This document shows positions 27,052 through 35,728 of a stretch of 64,000 bases of DNA, one piece after another (within the stretch, counting starts at the first letter, position 1; each line of letters opens with the position of its first letter). Both the position numbers and the translations under genes were made by a program. The DNA is from Eubacterium sp. OM08-24 (GTDB taxonomy: Bacteria; Bacillota; Clostridia; Oscillospirales; Acutalibacteraceae), in assembly GCF_003438075.1 (NCBI RefSeq), contig NZ_QSTA01000001.1:496001-560000 (forward strand), in the 5' to 3' direction. The notes under the pieces were generated by a model that ran no database searches, was not told the origin of the DNA, and worked only from the letters and a program-made list of their open reading frames with translations.

Positions 27052-29412
27052 TTAATATGTGTTTTCGGTAATAAAAACTTGAAGTGCTGTTATATCCTGA
27101 ACATCAAGTTTACCGTTATAGTTCAGATCAATACATTTAAATAATATTTTGTCGTTCTCATCAATGAGCGGTGTACCCTCCTCATTTTTAGCGCCTGAAA
27201 TGTATCTTTGGAAATATGTAACATCATTTACATTCACATCAAAATCTTGGTTTACATCGCCGAATACATCAAATTCAAACAATGCATAAACACCAATGTG
27301 GTTAGTTTTGAAAACATAATATCCGTCTATATATTCTGTAAGCATATTTTCTAATCCGCCGTTTTCTTTTTGCCACATTACAGTGCAGTTTTTTACCTTA
27401 CTCGGAATTTTTATTGTAATTAATCCGTCAGGCTGTACGGTCGCACCGTCCTTTTGCAAGGATATGTCATATGTAGCAATATGGTTTTCAAAGGTGTTTT
27501 CAAGTTTTTTTACACTCAAGGTAGTGTTTTCTTTAATTGCACCGCTCACAATTATATTACTTGCTGCATCAGTTAGCACTGAGTCTACAATTGGAACAAA
27601 TGTTAACCCCCAGTTCAGGGCATATCTCTCAGCGCATGTTCCCTCGTAACCATATAATTTAAAGCCTTCTATTTGTTCACGACCAAACTTGTAACCAAAC
27701 GCACTTAAAGGAATTTCAAAATCAGCGTTTGGCAAATAAACACTCAATAAATTATCGCAACAGTAAAAAGCATCTACATCAATAAATTTAATACTACCGG
27801 GAATTTTTATGCTTGTAAATTTTAAACAGCCAAAAAATGCACACTCGCCAATATTTTTTATGTTATTCGGAAATTTTATATTATTTAGATTTGTACATTC
27901 GAAAAAAGCAAAATCACCAATATCAGTTATGCTATCCGGTAAAGAAATATTTGTCAAATTTGAACAAGAAGATGAAGATAAAGCATGACCCGAAATTGAA
28001 ACTATCCCGTCGGGGATAGTTAAATTTGTGTTCTTCGGCATATTTCCTTTATAACTATATAATACTTTGCCAATATATACTAATCCATCAGGTTGATTAT
28101 CATACCAGGGTGTGCTATCAAAAGCATATTCTCCAATATAAGATATATTATCGGATGTAGTTATACTTTTCAAGTTTGAACAACCCCCAAAAGCATTAGA
28201 TCCAATGCTTGTAACACTATCCGGTATTGTTATACTTTTCAGACTTGAACAATCCACAAAAGCATTATATCCAATGCTCGTGACACTACTTGGTATTGTT
28301 ATGCTTGATAATTTAGAACAGCCCCAAAAAATATTATTACTAATACATGTAATACTATTAGGTAAGTTTATACTTGCCAAATTTGAACATCCATCAAATA
28401 CAGCTTCACCGATATTCGTAACGCTGTCTGGTATTGATACACTTCTTAATCCATTACATTCATAAAAAGCATCTTTTGATATTGCAACTGTGCCTTCAGG
28501 AATAATTATATCAGTATTATTTGGCATAATTCCCTTATATTTATATAACACCTTACCTACAATGATTAATCCATCAGAGTGATTATTATACCAATTAGTA
28601 TTGCTAAAAGCATCCCAGCCAATACTCGTAACACTATTAGGTATTTCAATATTTGTAAGGCTTGAACAATTTTCAAAAGCAAATTCACCGATGCTCACAA
28701 CACCATTAGGTACCATTATACTCTTCAAACTTGAGCAACCACTAAAAGTGCCTTTGCCAATACTTGTAACACTGTTTGGTATTGTTATACTTGCCAATTT
28801 TGTGCAATCACTAAAAGCACCTTCGTCAATACTCGTAACACCGTTGGGTATCGTTACACTCTTCAAACTTGAGCAATCGCTAAAAGTATTGCTTGCGATA
28901 CATGTAACACTTTTGGGTATCGTTATATTCGTTAATTTTGTGCATTCACTAAACGCATATCCGTTAATTTCAATAACACTATCGGGTATCGTTATACTCG
29001 TTAATTTTGCGCATTCACTAAAAGCACCTGTGCAAATACGCGTAACACTATTTGGTATTTTTATACTTGTAATACTTGAACCACGAAAAGCACCGTATCC
29101 AATGTTCGTAACACTATCGGGTATTGTTACACTGTCGATATTACTGTTATACGAAAAAACATATTTGCCAATACTTGTAACGGCAGTTCCGTTAATCTCA
29201 TTAGGAATAATTACATCCGTATCACTACCTACATACTCAGAAATTTCGAGTGTACCGTCATCAAGAAAAAAACACCTATAATCATTATCATCTCCCGATA
29301 CAACAGATGTGCTGTTGTCAACTGTAGCCGCACTTACGGGCAATGCCGAAAATGCACTTGCGACCATTAGTGCCGACAATATGACAGCGGTTAATCGTTT
29401 TACTTTTTTCAC
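27052..29412 (-). CDS. Secreted BspA-type leucine-rich-repeat protein with type I dockerin
   Basis: A 786-residue exported protein. Residues 1-29 are a signal peptide. From about 75 to 600 run roughly 18 repeats of 23 residues with the Treponema/BspA LRR consensus LTSITIPDSVTSIGxxAF, broken twice by a longer unit with DGLxxxGKVLYxYKG. A beta-rich spacer follows. The C-terminus (about 715-786) is a dockerin with two calcium-loop halves, GDVNQDFDVNVNDV and DLNYNGKLDVQDI. It should dock onto a cohesin scaffold outside the cell. The start is GTG with an AAAGGAGAG ribosome binding site. No catalytic domain is visible, so adhesion or binding is more likely than hydrolysis. Confidence 0.9.
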   Translation of the reverse strand: MKKVKRLTAVILSALMVASAFSALPVSAATVDNSTSVVSGDDNDYRCFFLDDGTLEISEYVGSDTDVIIPNEINGTAVTSIGKYVFSYNSNIDSVTIPDSVTNIGYGAFRGSSITSIKIPNSVTRICTGAFSECAKLTSITIPDSVIEINGYAFSECTKLTNITIPKSVTCIASNTFSDCSSLKSVTIPNGVTSIDEGAFSDCTKLASITIPNSVTSIGKGTFSGCSSLKSIMVPNGVVSIGEFAFENCSSLTNIEIPNSVTSIGWDAFSNTNWYNNHSDGLIIVGKVLYKYKGIMPNNTDIIIPEGTVAISKDAFYECNGLRSVSIPDSVTNIGEAVFDGCSNLASINLPNSITCISNNIFWGCSKLSSITIPSSVTSIGYNAFVDCSSLKSITIPDSVTSIGSNAFGGCSNLKSITTSDNISYIGEYAFDSTPWYDNQPDGLVYIGKVLYSYKGNMPKNTNLTIPDGIVSISGHALSSSSCSNLTNISLPDSITDIGDFAFFECTNLNNIKFPNNIKNIGECAFFGCLKFTSIKIPGSIKFIDVDAFYCCDNLLSVYLPNADFEIPLSAFGYKFGREQIEGFKLYGYEGTCAERYALNWGLTFVPIVDSVLTDAASNIIVSGAIKENTTLSVKKLENTFENHIATYDISLQKDGATVQPDGLITIKIPSKVKNCTVMWQKENGGLENMLTEYIDGYYVFKTNHIGVYALFEFDVFGDVNQDFDVNVNDVTYFQRYISGAKNEEGTPLIDENDKILFKCIDLNYNGKLDVQDITALQVFITENTY
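28180..29190. repeat. 69-bp tandem coding repeats of the LRR domain
   Basis: Successive copies of a motif such as GGTATTGTTATACTT recur every 69 bp (for example near 28842, 28911, 28979, 29048 and 29111), matching the 23-residue LRR unit. The copies are diverged, so this is protein repeat structure and not a CRISPR or satellite. Confidence 0.8.
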
Positions 29413-29469
29413 AATAATCTCTCCTTTATAATCTATCTTTTTTCATTTCAAGCATATAGTCGCTGAGTT

Positions 29470-29486
29470 TACTGCATTTTGCGGTA
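29470..29486. promoter_or_regulatory. Operator-like palindrome upstream of the Xre gene
   Basis: The 17-bp TACTGCATTTTGCGGTA has arms TACTGCA/TGCGGTA around TTT. It lies in the divergent region between the LRR-dockerin gene and the Xre gene, and matches a perfect copy at 29801-29817 in 16 of 17 positions. Confidence 0.6.
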
Positions 29487-29540
29487 ATTATTAATACAAC
29501 AATGTGCGGTATGCTATACTAAAACAGAGGTGATACACTT

Positions 29541-29756
29541 ATGTATAGACGCATACGGGAATTGCGTGAAGATGCTGATTTGACCCAAAAGCAAATGAGT
29601 GCTATACTGCACTGTTCTCAACAGGTATATAGCAATTATGAACTTGGTCAGCGTGATATACCTACATCTATACTAATCGCCCTTGCAAAACATTTTAAGA
29701 CAAGCACCGACTATATACTCGGCTTGACCGATAAAAAAGATAATATTTCTAAATAA
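29541..29756 (+). CDS. Small Xre/Cro-type helix-turn-helix regulator
   Basis: A 71-residue protein consisting almost wholly of one HTH_3 domain (residues 4-62): IRELREDADLTQKQMSAIL with the recognition helix around SQQVYSNYELGQ. A GAGGTGATA ribosome binding site precedes the ATG. It is divergent from the LRR-dockerin gene and is flanked by two copies of a 17-bp palindrome that may be its operator. Its own terminator overlaps the stop codon. Confidence 0.88.
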   Translation: MYRRIRELREDADLTQKQMSAILHCSQQVYSNYELGQRDIPTSILIALAKHFKTSTDYILGLTDKKDNISK

Positions 29757-29790
29757 CAGCAAAAATTTTGAAATATTTGCTGTTATTTTT
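29751..29790 (+). terminator. Terminator of the Xre gene
   Basis: A perfect 13-bp stem (29751-29763 with 29776-29788) followed by T residues. The stop codon of the Xre gene lies inside the 5' arm. Confidence 0.9.
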
Positions 29791-29800
29791 ATCTAAATTT

Positions 29801-29817
29801 TACTGCATTTTGCAGTA
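29801..29817. promoter_or_regulatory. Perfect operator-like palindrome downstream of the Xre gene
   Basis: TACTGCATTTTGCAGTA, with perfect 7-bp arms around TTT. Second copy of the site at 29470. No gene starts nearby on either strand. Confidence 0.55.
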
Positions 29818-29946
29818 TTTGTCAATATGTTTTATAATATTATCAAAAATTTTCTTTTTCATAAGTCATTCTCTTTTTTTCTGTCTTTAGAATATGTCGG
29901 CATCCGTGACAATTATTTATAAAAAACACTTTTTGCCATAAAAATC

Positions 29947-29990
29947 CCCTTTACGGTAATTTTGATTGCATTATACCGTAAAGGGTCGTT
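29947..29990 (+). terminator. Strong inverted repeat between Xre and spoVFB
   Basis: A perfect 12-bp stem (CCCTTTACGGTA at 29947-29958 with TACCGTAAAGGG at 29974-29985), followed by TCGTTTTG on the plus strand. It lies about 60 bp past the spoVFB stop, so it may end spoVF transcripts from the minus strand or plus-strand read-through. The rest of 29757-30046 holds no gene that I can see. Confidence 0.65.
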
Positions 29991-30046
29991 TTGTATATTT
30001 TCCGTTTTTGACTGACTTATTCAGAAATTGAAACGGTTGTTTTATA

Positions 30047-30619
30047 TCATATAAATACCGGCTGATATTGTTTGCCTTGCAATGCAAGCTCGGCACAATC
30101 TTGTATTTTTGAAAAATCAGCCACGAGAGAGTTTGGTTTTTTTATGCAGTTATCCTGCCGCATTGGGACAAAATAGATGTTCTTTGTGTTCATAAGTCTG
30201 CCGATGTTCTGAGCCGATGCGCCGAGGGCGTCATTTGTAGCCACACACAAAAGCACAGGACGCAGAATACGCAGGTGCGATTTTGCCGCCATTGTTACCG
30301 AGGTGTCGGTAATGCCGAGCGACAGCTTTGCAAGGGTGTTTCCGGTGCAAGGCGCTATAATAAGTAAATCGCACATTTTTTTAGGCCCAATCGGCTCGGT
30401 TTGCACCGAGGTGTGAAGTACCTTTTCTCCTGTTATATTCTCGCAAGTTTTAACCATTTCCTCTGCCTTGCCAAACCGAGAATCTGTTGAGTAGGCATTG
30501 CCCGACATTATAGGAATTACCTTGCAGCCCGAATCAACAAGTTTCTGCATTTGTTCAAAGGCTTGTGAAAAGGTGCAAAAGGAACCGCACATTGCATAGC
30601 CAATGGTTGCTTTTGTCAC
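30047..30619 (-). CDS. spoVFB: Dipicolinate synthase subunit B SpoVFB
   Basis: The flavoprotein-like subunit of dipicolinate synthase, which oxidises a dihydrodipicolinate-derived substrate to the spore-core component dipicolinic acid in the mother cell. The 190 residues start with the flavin-binding-type ATIGYAMCGSFCTFSQAF and include LLIIAPCTGNTLAKL and the PVLLCVATNDALG segment. The GTG start overlaps the spoVFA stop by 4 nt and has GGAGG upstream, so the two subunits are coupled. Confidence 0.94.
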   Translation of the reverse strand: MTKATIGYAMCGSFCTFSQAFEQMQKLVDSGCKVIPIMSGNAYSTDSRFGKAEEMVKTCENITGEKVLHTSVQTEPIGPKKMCDLLIIAPCTGNTLAKLSLGITDTSVTMAAKSHLRILRPVLLCVATNDALGASAQNIGRLMNTKNIYFVPMRQDNCIKKPNSLVADFSKIQDCAELALQGKQYQPVFI

Positions 30620-31491
30620 CTGTAAACCTCCTTGATTATGTTAAAAATCGTTTTTCTGATAATTTCTCCCGCCGCCTTTGGTGCGGTTCTGCCGGGGAGC
30701 GACAGGGCACGAACAGCATCTGTTTTATACCTTTTAGCCGCCTCAAAATCCACTCCTCCGGGAAGTGAGGCAAGGTCAATAATAATCGTGTTTCTGTCGG
30801 TATTCATAAGCAGGTTGCCGTCAAAAATCATTACGGGAATTGTGTTAAAAACAAGGTCATAACCTTTTACGCTTTTAAGCGAATTTGTGTTTATATGCTT
30901 ACAGCCGAGTGCGTCTATATACGCAAAGTCTACTTCATTTCTTGCGCTGACCGTTACATCTGCGTTGAGTGATTTAAGCATTTTTGCAAGCATTTTTCCT
31001 ATTCTGCCAAAACCGCACACAAGGCATTTGCTACCAAAAATTGTGCCCTCGTACTCATTCATTGCAATATTTACAGCGCCCTCTGCCGTTAGCAAAGCAT
31101 TGGCAACCGCAAACTCTTCCTTTGCCGAATAGTCGTATATTTGGCAGTTTGAAAGAACAGGATATTCCTTTAAAAATTTATTTTTCATAGCAACAAACAT
31201 AGGCTTATCTTTTAAAAGTGCAATCAAATCATCGCTAAGCCTTGTTTTTTTATCCGAAAAAGGTGTATTTAATGTGCCATCAGCGCAAATTGATGGCAAC
31301 GGAAAAATTATAGCGTCTGATTTTGAAACCGCTGTTTTTATATCTGCTATTTCAATAGCACCAAGGCTTGTGAGCTTGTCAAATCCTCCAAGCGTAACAT
31401 CAAAACAGCTGTCTGATATTGACTTTGCAAGAAAAAGTTGTCGCTTATCTCCGCCGATTATACCAAAGGCTTTTAGCTCTGTTTTTTTCAT
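30616..31491 (-). CDS. spoVFA: Dipicolinate synthase subunit A SpoVFA
   Basis: The dehydrogenase-like subunit of dipicolinate synthase. The 291 residues include an N-terminal FGIIGGDKRQLFLAKS block and a C-terminal Rossmann motif, VCGFGRIGKMLAKML, for NAD(P). The ATG at 31491 is preferred; an in-frame GTG at 31506 is possible. A sigma-K-like promoter lies 35-60 bp upstream, fitting mother-cell expression late in sporulation. Forms an operon with spoVFB. Confidence 0.93.
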   Translation of the reverse strand: MKKTELKAFGIIGGDKRQLFLAKSISDSCFDVTLGGFDKLTSLGAIEIADIKTAVSKSDAIIFPLPSICADGTLNTPFSDKKTRLSDDLIALLKDKPMFVAMKNKFLKEYPVLSNCQIYDYSAKEEFAVANALLTAEGAVNIAMNEYEGTIFGSKCLVCGFGRIGKMLAKMLKSLNADVTVSARNEVDFAYIDALGCKHINTNSLKSVKGYDLVFNTIPVMIFDGNLLMNTDRNTIIIDLASLPGGVDFEAAKRYKTDAVRALSLPGRTAPKAAGEIIRKTIFNIIKEVYR

Positions 31492-31527
31492 TTTTAACAC
31501 CCGCACAATAATTATTCTCTACAATGG

Positions 31528-31554
31528 TATATTATGCAAATGCTTAATTTATGT
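31528..31554 (-). promoter_or_regulatory. Sigma-K-type promoter of spoVFA-spoVFB
   Basis: On the minus strand, CATAATATA (31528-31536) fits the sigma-K -10 consensus CATANNNTA exactly, with AC at -35 (31553-31554) and a 16-bp spacer. SpoVF is in the sigma-K regulon in Bacillus, and sigK itself is present in this window. Confidence 0.6.
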
Positions 31555-31565
31555 GTTATTTAAAA

Positions 31566-31600
31566 GAAAAACTGCCCATATTCGTGTGAATACAGACAGT
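31566..31600 (-). terminator. Terminator of the murD-M42-GNAT-MGL operon
   Basis: A 13-bp stem with wobble pairs (31571-31583 with 31588-31600) and a 4-nt loop, followed on the minus strand by TTTTTCTTTT. It lies 8 nt after the stop of the PLP enzyme gene and separates it from the spoVF promoter. Confidence 0.85.
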
Positions 31601-31607
31601 GTGTTAG

Positions 31608-32873
31608 TTAGTTTTCTTCGCTTTTCTTTAATATCTTGTCCGCCGCAAGCATTACACCGAGTTTACCGGAGCAGAAATTAAGTCCGCCCTGCATCCATAC
31701 GGCATACGGTTCTCTTAAAGGCGCATCGGCCGAAAGCTCTATTGACGAGCCGAGGGTAAATGCTCCCGCCGCCATAATTACCTTGCTTTCGTAGCCCGGC
31801 ATATCCGACGGTTCGGGTTTTACAAAGCTGTCTACGGCAGAGCCACTCTGTATTCCCTCACAAAAGCTGCATAGCTTTTCTTCATTGCCAAGCATAATAA
31901 GCTGAATAATATCACCCCTTTTTTCAGAATATTTCGGGGTTGTATCGTAACCGAGAATTTCAAAAAGCGCAGATGCGAATACCGCCGTTTTTAATGCCTC
32001 GCATGATACAAACGGTGCATGATAAGCGCCCATAAAAAGCTCACGATTGTTGCCGAGCGTAGCGCCGATTTCTTTACCCGTACCCGGAGTTGTAAGACGA
32101 TATGCGCACATTTCTACAAGCTCTCTTTTACCTGCAATGTAACCGCCTGTTGGAGCAATACCGCCGCCTGCATTTTTTATAAGCGAGCCTGCCATAATGT
32201 CAACGCCGACAGCCATAGGAGTTACCTTTTCTACAAATTCGCCGTAGCAGTTGTCGAGCATTATAATTGACTTTGGCGACGCTTTCTTTGAAATATCGCA
32301 CAGCTTTTTAATTTCACGATATGTAAGCGACGGTCTGACGCTGTATCCTCTTGAGCGCTGAATATAAACCATTTTTGGCTTTATTTCTCTGATTTTTTGC
32401 TCAACTGCCTCGTAATCAACAGTGCCGTCTGCCTTTAAGTCAACCATTTCAAAGTTAATGCCAAAGTCCTTGAGCGAACCCGAATAATTACCCTCAAGTC
32501 CGATAGCCGAGCGGATTGTATCATACGGCATACCTGTTACGGAAAGCATAGTATCGTTTGGCCTTAAAATGCCGAAAAGTGCAACAGTCAGTGTATGAGT
32601 GCCGCTTGCAAAGTTATGTCTTACAAGTGCATCCTCTGCATCAAAAGCATACGCATATACACGGTCGAGAGCATCTCTGCCGTAATCGTCATAGCCGTAG
32701 CCTGTTGAACCTGAAAAGTGGCTTTCTCTTACGCCTGCCTCTTGAAAGGCTTTAATCATTTTCTGCTGATTGTATTCCTGAATATCGTTTATTTCGTCAA
32801 GTTTGCTTTTGCAAAGTTTCATAGCCTTTTGCGAGGCTTCAAGTATTCTGCTGTCTATATCAAAAAAACTCAA
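31608..32873 (-). CDS. Methionine gamma-lyase family PLP enzyme (YnbB / aluminium-resistance type)
   Basis: A 421-residue fold-type I PLP enzyme of the YnbB family, often annotated methionine gamma-lyase family or aluminium resistance protein. Typical blocks are GYGYDDYGRDALDRVYA, FASGTHTL, QRSRGYS and the PLP-lysine segment SLIKNAGGGIAPTGGYIAG. The true substrate of this group is not settled. The start is a TTG placed 7 nt after AGGATGA, which also contains the stop of the acetyltransferase gene, so the two are coupled. In several Firmicutes this gene sits near hfq-miaA-glnR; here it sits with M42 peptidases. Confidence 0.88.
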   Translation of the reverse strand: MSFFDIDSRILEASQKAMKLCKSKLDEINDIQEYNQQKMIKAFQEAGVRESHFSGSTGYGYDDYGRDALDRVYAYAFDAEDALVRHNFASGTHTLTVALFGILRPNDTMLSVTGMPYDTIRSAIGLEGNYSGSLKDFGINFEMVDLKADGTVDYEAVEQKIREIKPKMVYIQRSRGYSVRPSLTYREIKKLCDISKKASPKSIIMLDNCYGEFVEKVTPMAVGVDIMAGSLIKNAGGGIAPTGGYIAGKRELVEMCAYRLTTPGTGKEIGATLGNNRELFMGAYHAPFVSCEALKTAVFASALFEILGYDTTPKYSEKRGDIIQLIMLGNEEKLCSFCEGIQSGSAVDSFVKPEPSDMPGYESKVIMAAGAFTLGSSIELSADAPLREPYAVWMQGGLNFCSGKLGVMLAADKILKKSEEN

Positions 32874-32879
32874 AATTTA

Positions 32880-33656
32880 TCATCCTTTAAAATGGTATTC
32901 ACTCCAGCTGTCAAAGCATTTGAATTTTAAATAATCGTAAAATGCCTTGTTTGCCTGCTCTGCCCTATGCACAAACACACGCTTGCCCTCTTTTACAAGA
33001 ATGTTTGTAAGGTGATTTACTATGTATGTGCCGTATCCTTTGTTGCGGAATTTCGGTAAACACGCAACCGCACCGATTACAGCGCCCTGCTTGCTTTCGG
33101 CAACAGTCATTGCAACAGCCGCAAGGTTGTTTTCGTCATATAAGCCGAGCAAACGCATTGTGCCATGGCGCAGTTTATGGTTTATATCCACATAAAAGTC
33201 CTCAAACTTTGGCGGTGTAAAATATTTATCCGCCGCCTTTGCGATAAGTTCATACGCCTCTTTTATCTTAGGAGTATCAATTATAAGGCTGTCATTCTCG
33301 CTAATCTCTTCAGTGCGCACAAGAATAGGGCCGTGCGATTTTTCGTATCCGAATAAATCGAGATTGTATTTATTGCTGCAAATCACCGAGGCTGCGCCTG
33401 CAACACGCATAAACGATGAAACCTCGTTTATGTCCGACTTATCGGTTAAGAATAAAATAAAATCAGTTCCGTTTCGTGCTATTGCGCCTGTCGGATTTTT
33501 GGTTTTGTCATCAAATACAGTCCAATAATCAACAAACGGAAGATGCGGATTGTAACTTGTACAAAGCGAAATTATGCGGCAGGCAAAAGGATCAAGTCCG
33601 TCAAGGCTTTCTATTGTGCTGATAAATTTTTCGCAATTATCGGCAGTCAATATCAT
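32880..33656 (-). CDS. GNAT family N-acetyltransferase
   Basis: A 258-residue protein. The C-terminal part carries the GNAT core, with AAVAMTVAESKQGAVIGAVA, the acetyl-CoA loop LPKFRNKGYGTYIV (around 205-218) and RAEQANKAFYDYLKF. The N-terminal half is less conserved and may give substrate specificity. The substrate is unknown. Situated between a M42 peptidase and the YnbB-type enzyme, with a downstream overlap of ribosome binding site and stop codon. Confidence 0.82.
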   Translation of the reverse strand: MILTADNCEKFISTIESLDGLDPFACRIISLCTSYNPHLPFVDYWTVFDDKTKNPTGAIARNGTDFILFLTDKSDINEVSSFMRVAGAASVICSNKYNLDLFGYEKSHGPILVRTEEISENDSLIIDTPKIKEAYELIAKAADKYFTPPKFEDFYVDINHKLRHGTMRLLGLYDENNLAAVAMTVAESKQGAVIGAVACLPKFRNKGYGTYIVNHLTNILVKEGKRVFVHRAEQANKAFYDYLKFKCFDSWSEYHFKG

Positions 33657-33674
33657 TTTTCATAATCCTTTCGT

Positions 33675-34706
33675 TTAATATTCTCCGCCTGCAATCTTAT
33701 TTGCAAGTGCCGACACAATTTTTATAATATCATCGCAGTCGCTTACATTTGCAACTGTAACACTGCTATGCAAATATCTGCAAGGAAGTGAAATTGCAAG
33801 GGTTTTTACTCCGCCTCTGCTCTGGTGAATTACGCCCGAATCGTTACCGCCTGCAACCGCTCTTTTATATTGAGCCTTTGCACCCGTTTCCTCGGCACAT
33901 ACAAAAGCCATTTCAGACATTCTCTTATCGTAAATTGTGCGTCTGTCCATTACAGAAATAACCGCACCATCACCGAGATTGCACACCTGTCTTGTTTCTT
34001 CAACACCTGCAATATCCGCTGCGGTTGTGGTTTCCACAACAATGGCAAATTCAGGGTCTACGCTGTACGCCGCAACCTTTGCACCACGCAGTCCGACTTC
34101 TTCCTGTACGGCAAACACAAAGTACATATCATACTCAAGTTCGCTTTTTACAAGCTCAATAAGCGCAAGACAGCCAAAGCGGTCGTCAATAGCCTTTGAT
34201 TTGATTGTATAGCCGTTATTTTCGTATATAGAATTAAAATTCACACTGTCGCCGTAGCTTACAACGCTGAGTGCATCCTCCTTGCTTTCAGCGCCAATGT
34301 CAATATACATTTCGGAAAGCTTCGGAACAGCTGTTCTTTCATCGCCGCTGCTTAAATGAACAGGCTTTACACCGATTACACCGTTTACCTTATTTTTGCC
34401 TACGGTTACAGTCTTGCCGAGCACAACCCGTCTGTCAAGACCGCCGACTTCATCAAACTTAAGGTAGCCGTCAGAAGTAATATCCGTTACCATAAAGCCC
34501 ACTTCGTCCATATGAGCCGAAAACATAAGTTTTGCCTTTGCTCGGTTTTTGCCTTTTTTAAACACAATGATATTGCCGAGGTTATCCGTTTTGATTTCAT
34601 CGGCAAACGGCTTTATTTCGTTTATAATAATTTCTCTTACACTGCCCTCGTCACCCGAAATACCTTCGACAGTGCAGAGTTTTTCAAGCAATTTAAAATC
34701 AGTCAT
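33675..34706 (-). CDS. M42 family metallopeptidase (first copy)
   Basis: A 343-residue zinc or cobalt aminopeptidase of the M42 (PepA/FrvX, TET) family, which forms dodecameric peptide-degrading particles. The metal-binding SAHMDEVGFMV, the AIDDRFG block and the catalytic EEVGLRGAK are present, as is the C-terminal LPCRYLHS. The ATG at 34706 has GGAGGT 7 nt upstream and overlaps the stop of the second copy by 8 nt; the frame from 34739 is rejected. It is diverged from the neighbouring copy, so the pair may differ in specificity. Confidence 0.92.
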   Translation of the reverse strand: MTDFKLLEKLCTVEGISGDEGSVREIIINEIKPFADEIKTDNLGNIIVFKKGKNRAKAKLMFSAHMDEVGFMVTDITSDGYLKFDEVGGLDRRVVLGKTVTVGKNKVNGVIGVKPVHLSSGDERTAVPKLSEMYIDIGAESKEDALSVVSYGDSVNFNSIYENNGYTIKSKAIDDRFGCLALIELVKSELEYDMYFVFAVQEEVGLRGAKVAAYSVDPEFAIVVETTTAADIAGVEETRQVCNLGDGAVISVMDRRTIYDKRMSEMAFVCAEETGAKAQYKRAVAGGNDSGVIHQSRGGVKTLAISLPCRYLHSSVTVANVSDCDDIIKIVSALANKIAGGEY

Positions 34707-35727
34707 TAAAAGCACCTCCGCCGATAATATATTCAGCAAGCAGAGCTGCCGTATTTTCTACATCGGAAATATCAATAACTTCAATCGGAGTATGCATATA
34801 TCTTTGCGGAATCGAAACAACGGCAGAAGCAACACCGCTTTTTGTAACAGAAATATGGTCAGCATTTGTGCCCGTTGTACCCGAAATAGGCTCATATTGA
34901 AAAGGAATGTTCTTTTCCTTAGCAACAGAAATGAGTTTATCGCTCATAGCCTTGCTAAGAATCGGAGAAATGCAAATCATCGGGCCTTTTGCAATTTCAA
35001 CGCCTGCATATTGACCACTTACATCGGGTTGAGATGCAAAGCTGACATCAACGGCAATCGCCTCGTTTGCATCAATTTGATAAGCGCCTGTCTTTGCTCC
35101 TGTTCCGTAAGTTTCCTCCTGAACGCTCAAAAGAATAACAACCTTGTACGAAAGTTCTTTTTTACCGATAAGCTCTGCACATTTAATAAGTGCCGCAATG
35201 CCGCACCTGTCATCAAGCGCAGGAGCGGTGATTTTGTTGTTCATAAGTTCCTTTGGCTCTCCGTAAAATGTGAGAACATCACCGATTTTAATTTTTTCGA
35301 CTACCTTTTCATAAGGCAGACCAAAGTCAATCCACACCTTATCAATCGGTGCAGCCTTGTCCTCACCACCGTCTGAAAGGTGCGGAGGCATACAACATAC
35401 TACGCCCTTAATCGGCTCGTCCGAGCAAGATACGAGAACAGCGTCAGATAAAACTCTTACATCTATTCCGCCGCATGATGCAACCTTTACAAAGCCTTTT
35501 TCATTGATAGAGGTTACAATAAAACCTATTCTGTCAAGATGTGCGTCAAGGAGAATGGTTTTGTCTGCATTTGTGTTGCCAAGTGTGGCAATTATATTTC
35601 CGTTTTTATCTATTACAGTATCTGCAAAGGCTGAAAGTTTCCCGGCGCAGAACTTTGCTATTGGTTCTTCACTGCCCGAAACTCCGCCCACACTGCATAA
35701 ATCAAATAAAAGCTGTTTCATATTCAC
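34699..35727 (-). CDS. M42 family metallopeptidase (second copy)
   Basis: A 342-residue M42 peptidase. It carries the metal and catalytic blocks LDAHLDRIGFIV, ALDDRCGIAAL and QEETYGTGAKTGAY, and C-terminal IPQRYMHTPIE. The start is either GTG at 35727, directly after the murD stop, or ATG at 35721; both are in frame. It overlaps the first copy by 8 nt, so the peptidase genes are translationally coupled. Proposed role: peptide degradation for amino acids or wall-peptide recycling, given murD upstream (inference). Confidence 0.92.
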   Translation of the reverse strand: MNMKQLLFDLCSVGGVSGSEEPIAKFCAGKLSAFADTVIDKNGNIIATLGNTNADKTILLDAHLDRIGFIVTSINEKGFVKVASCGGIDVRVLSDAVLVSCSDEPIKGVVCCMPPHLSDGGEDKAAPIDKVWIDFGLPYEKVVEKIKIGDVLTFYGEPKELMNNKITAPALDDRCGIAALIKCAELIGKKELSYKVVILLSVQEETYGTGAKTGAYQIDANEAIAVDVSFASQPDVSGQYAGVEIAKGPMICISPILSKAMSDKLISVAKEKNIPFQYEPISGTTGTNADHISVTKSGVASAVVSIPQRYMHTPIEVIDISDVENTAALLAEYIIGGGAFND

Positions 35728-35728
35728 A

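Noticed and set aside
28180..29190. Regular repeats that could suggest a CRISPR array
   Set aside because: The 69-bp periodic units are diverged, have no unique spacers and encode the 23-residue LRR.
28601..29281. A 226-codon open frame on the plus strand opposite the large LRR gene
   Set aside because: It is the antisense of the 69-bp LRR repeats, so repetitive codons keep it open; it has no ribosome binding site and the minus-strand gene is clear.
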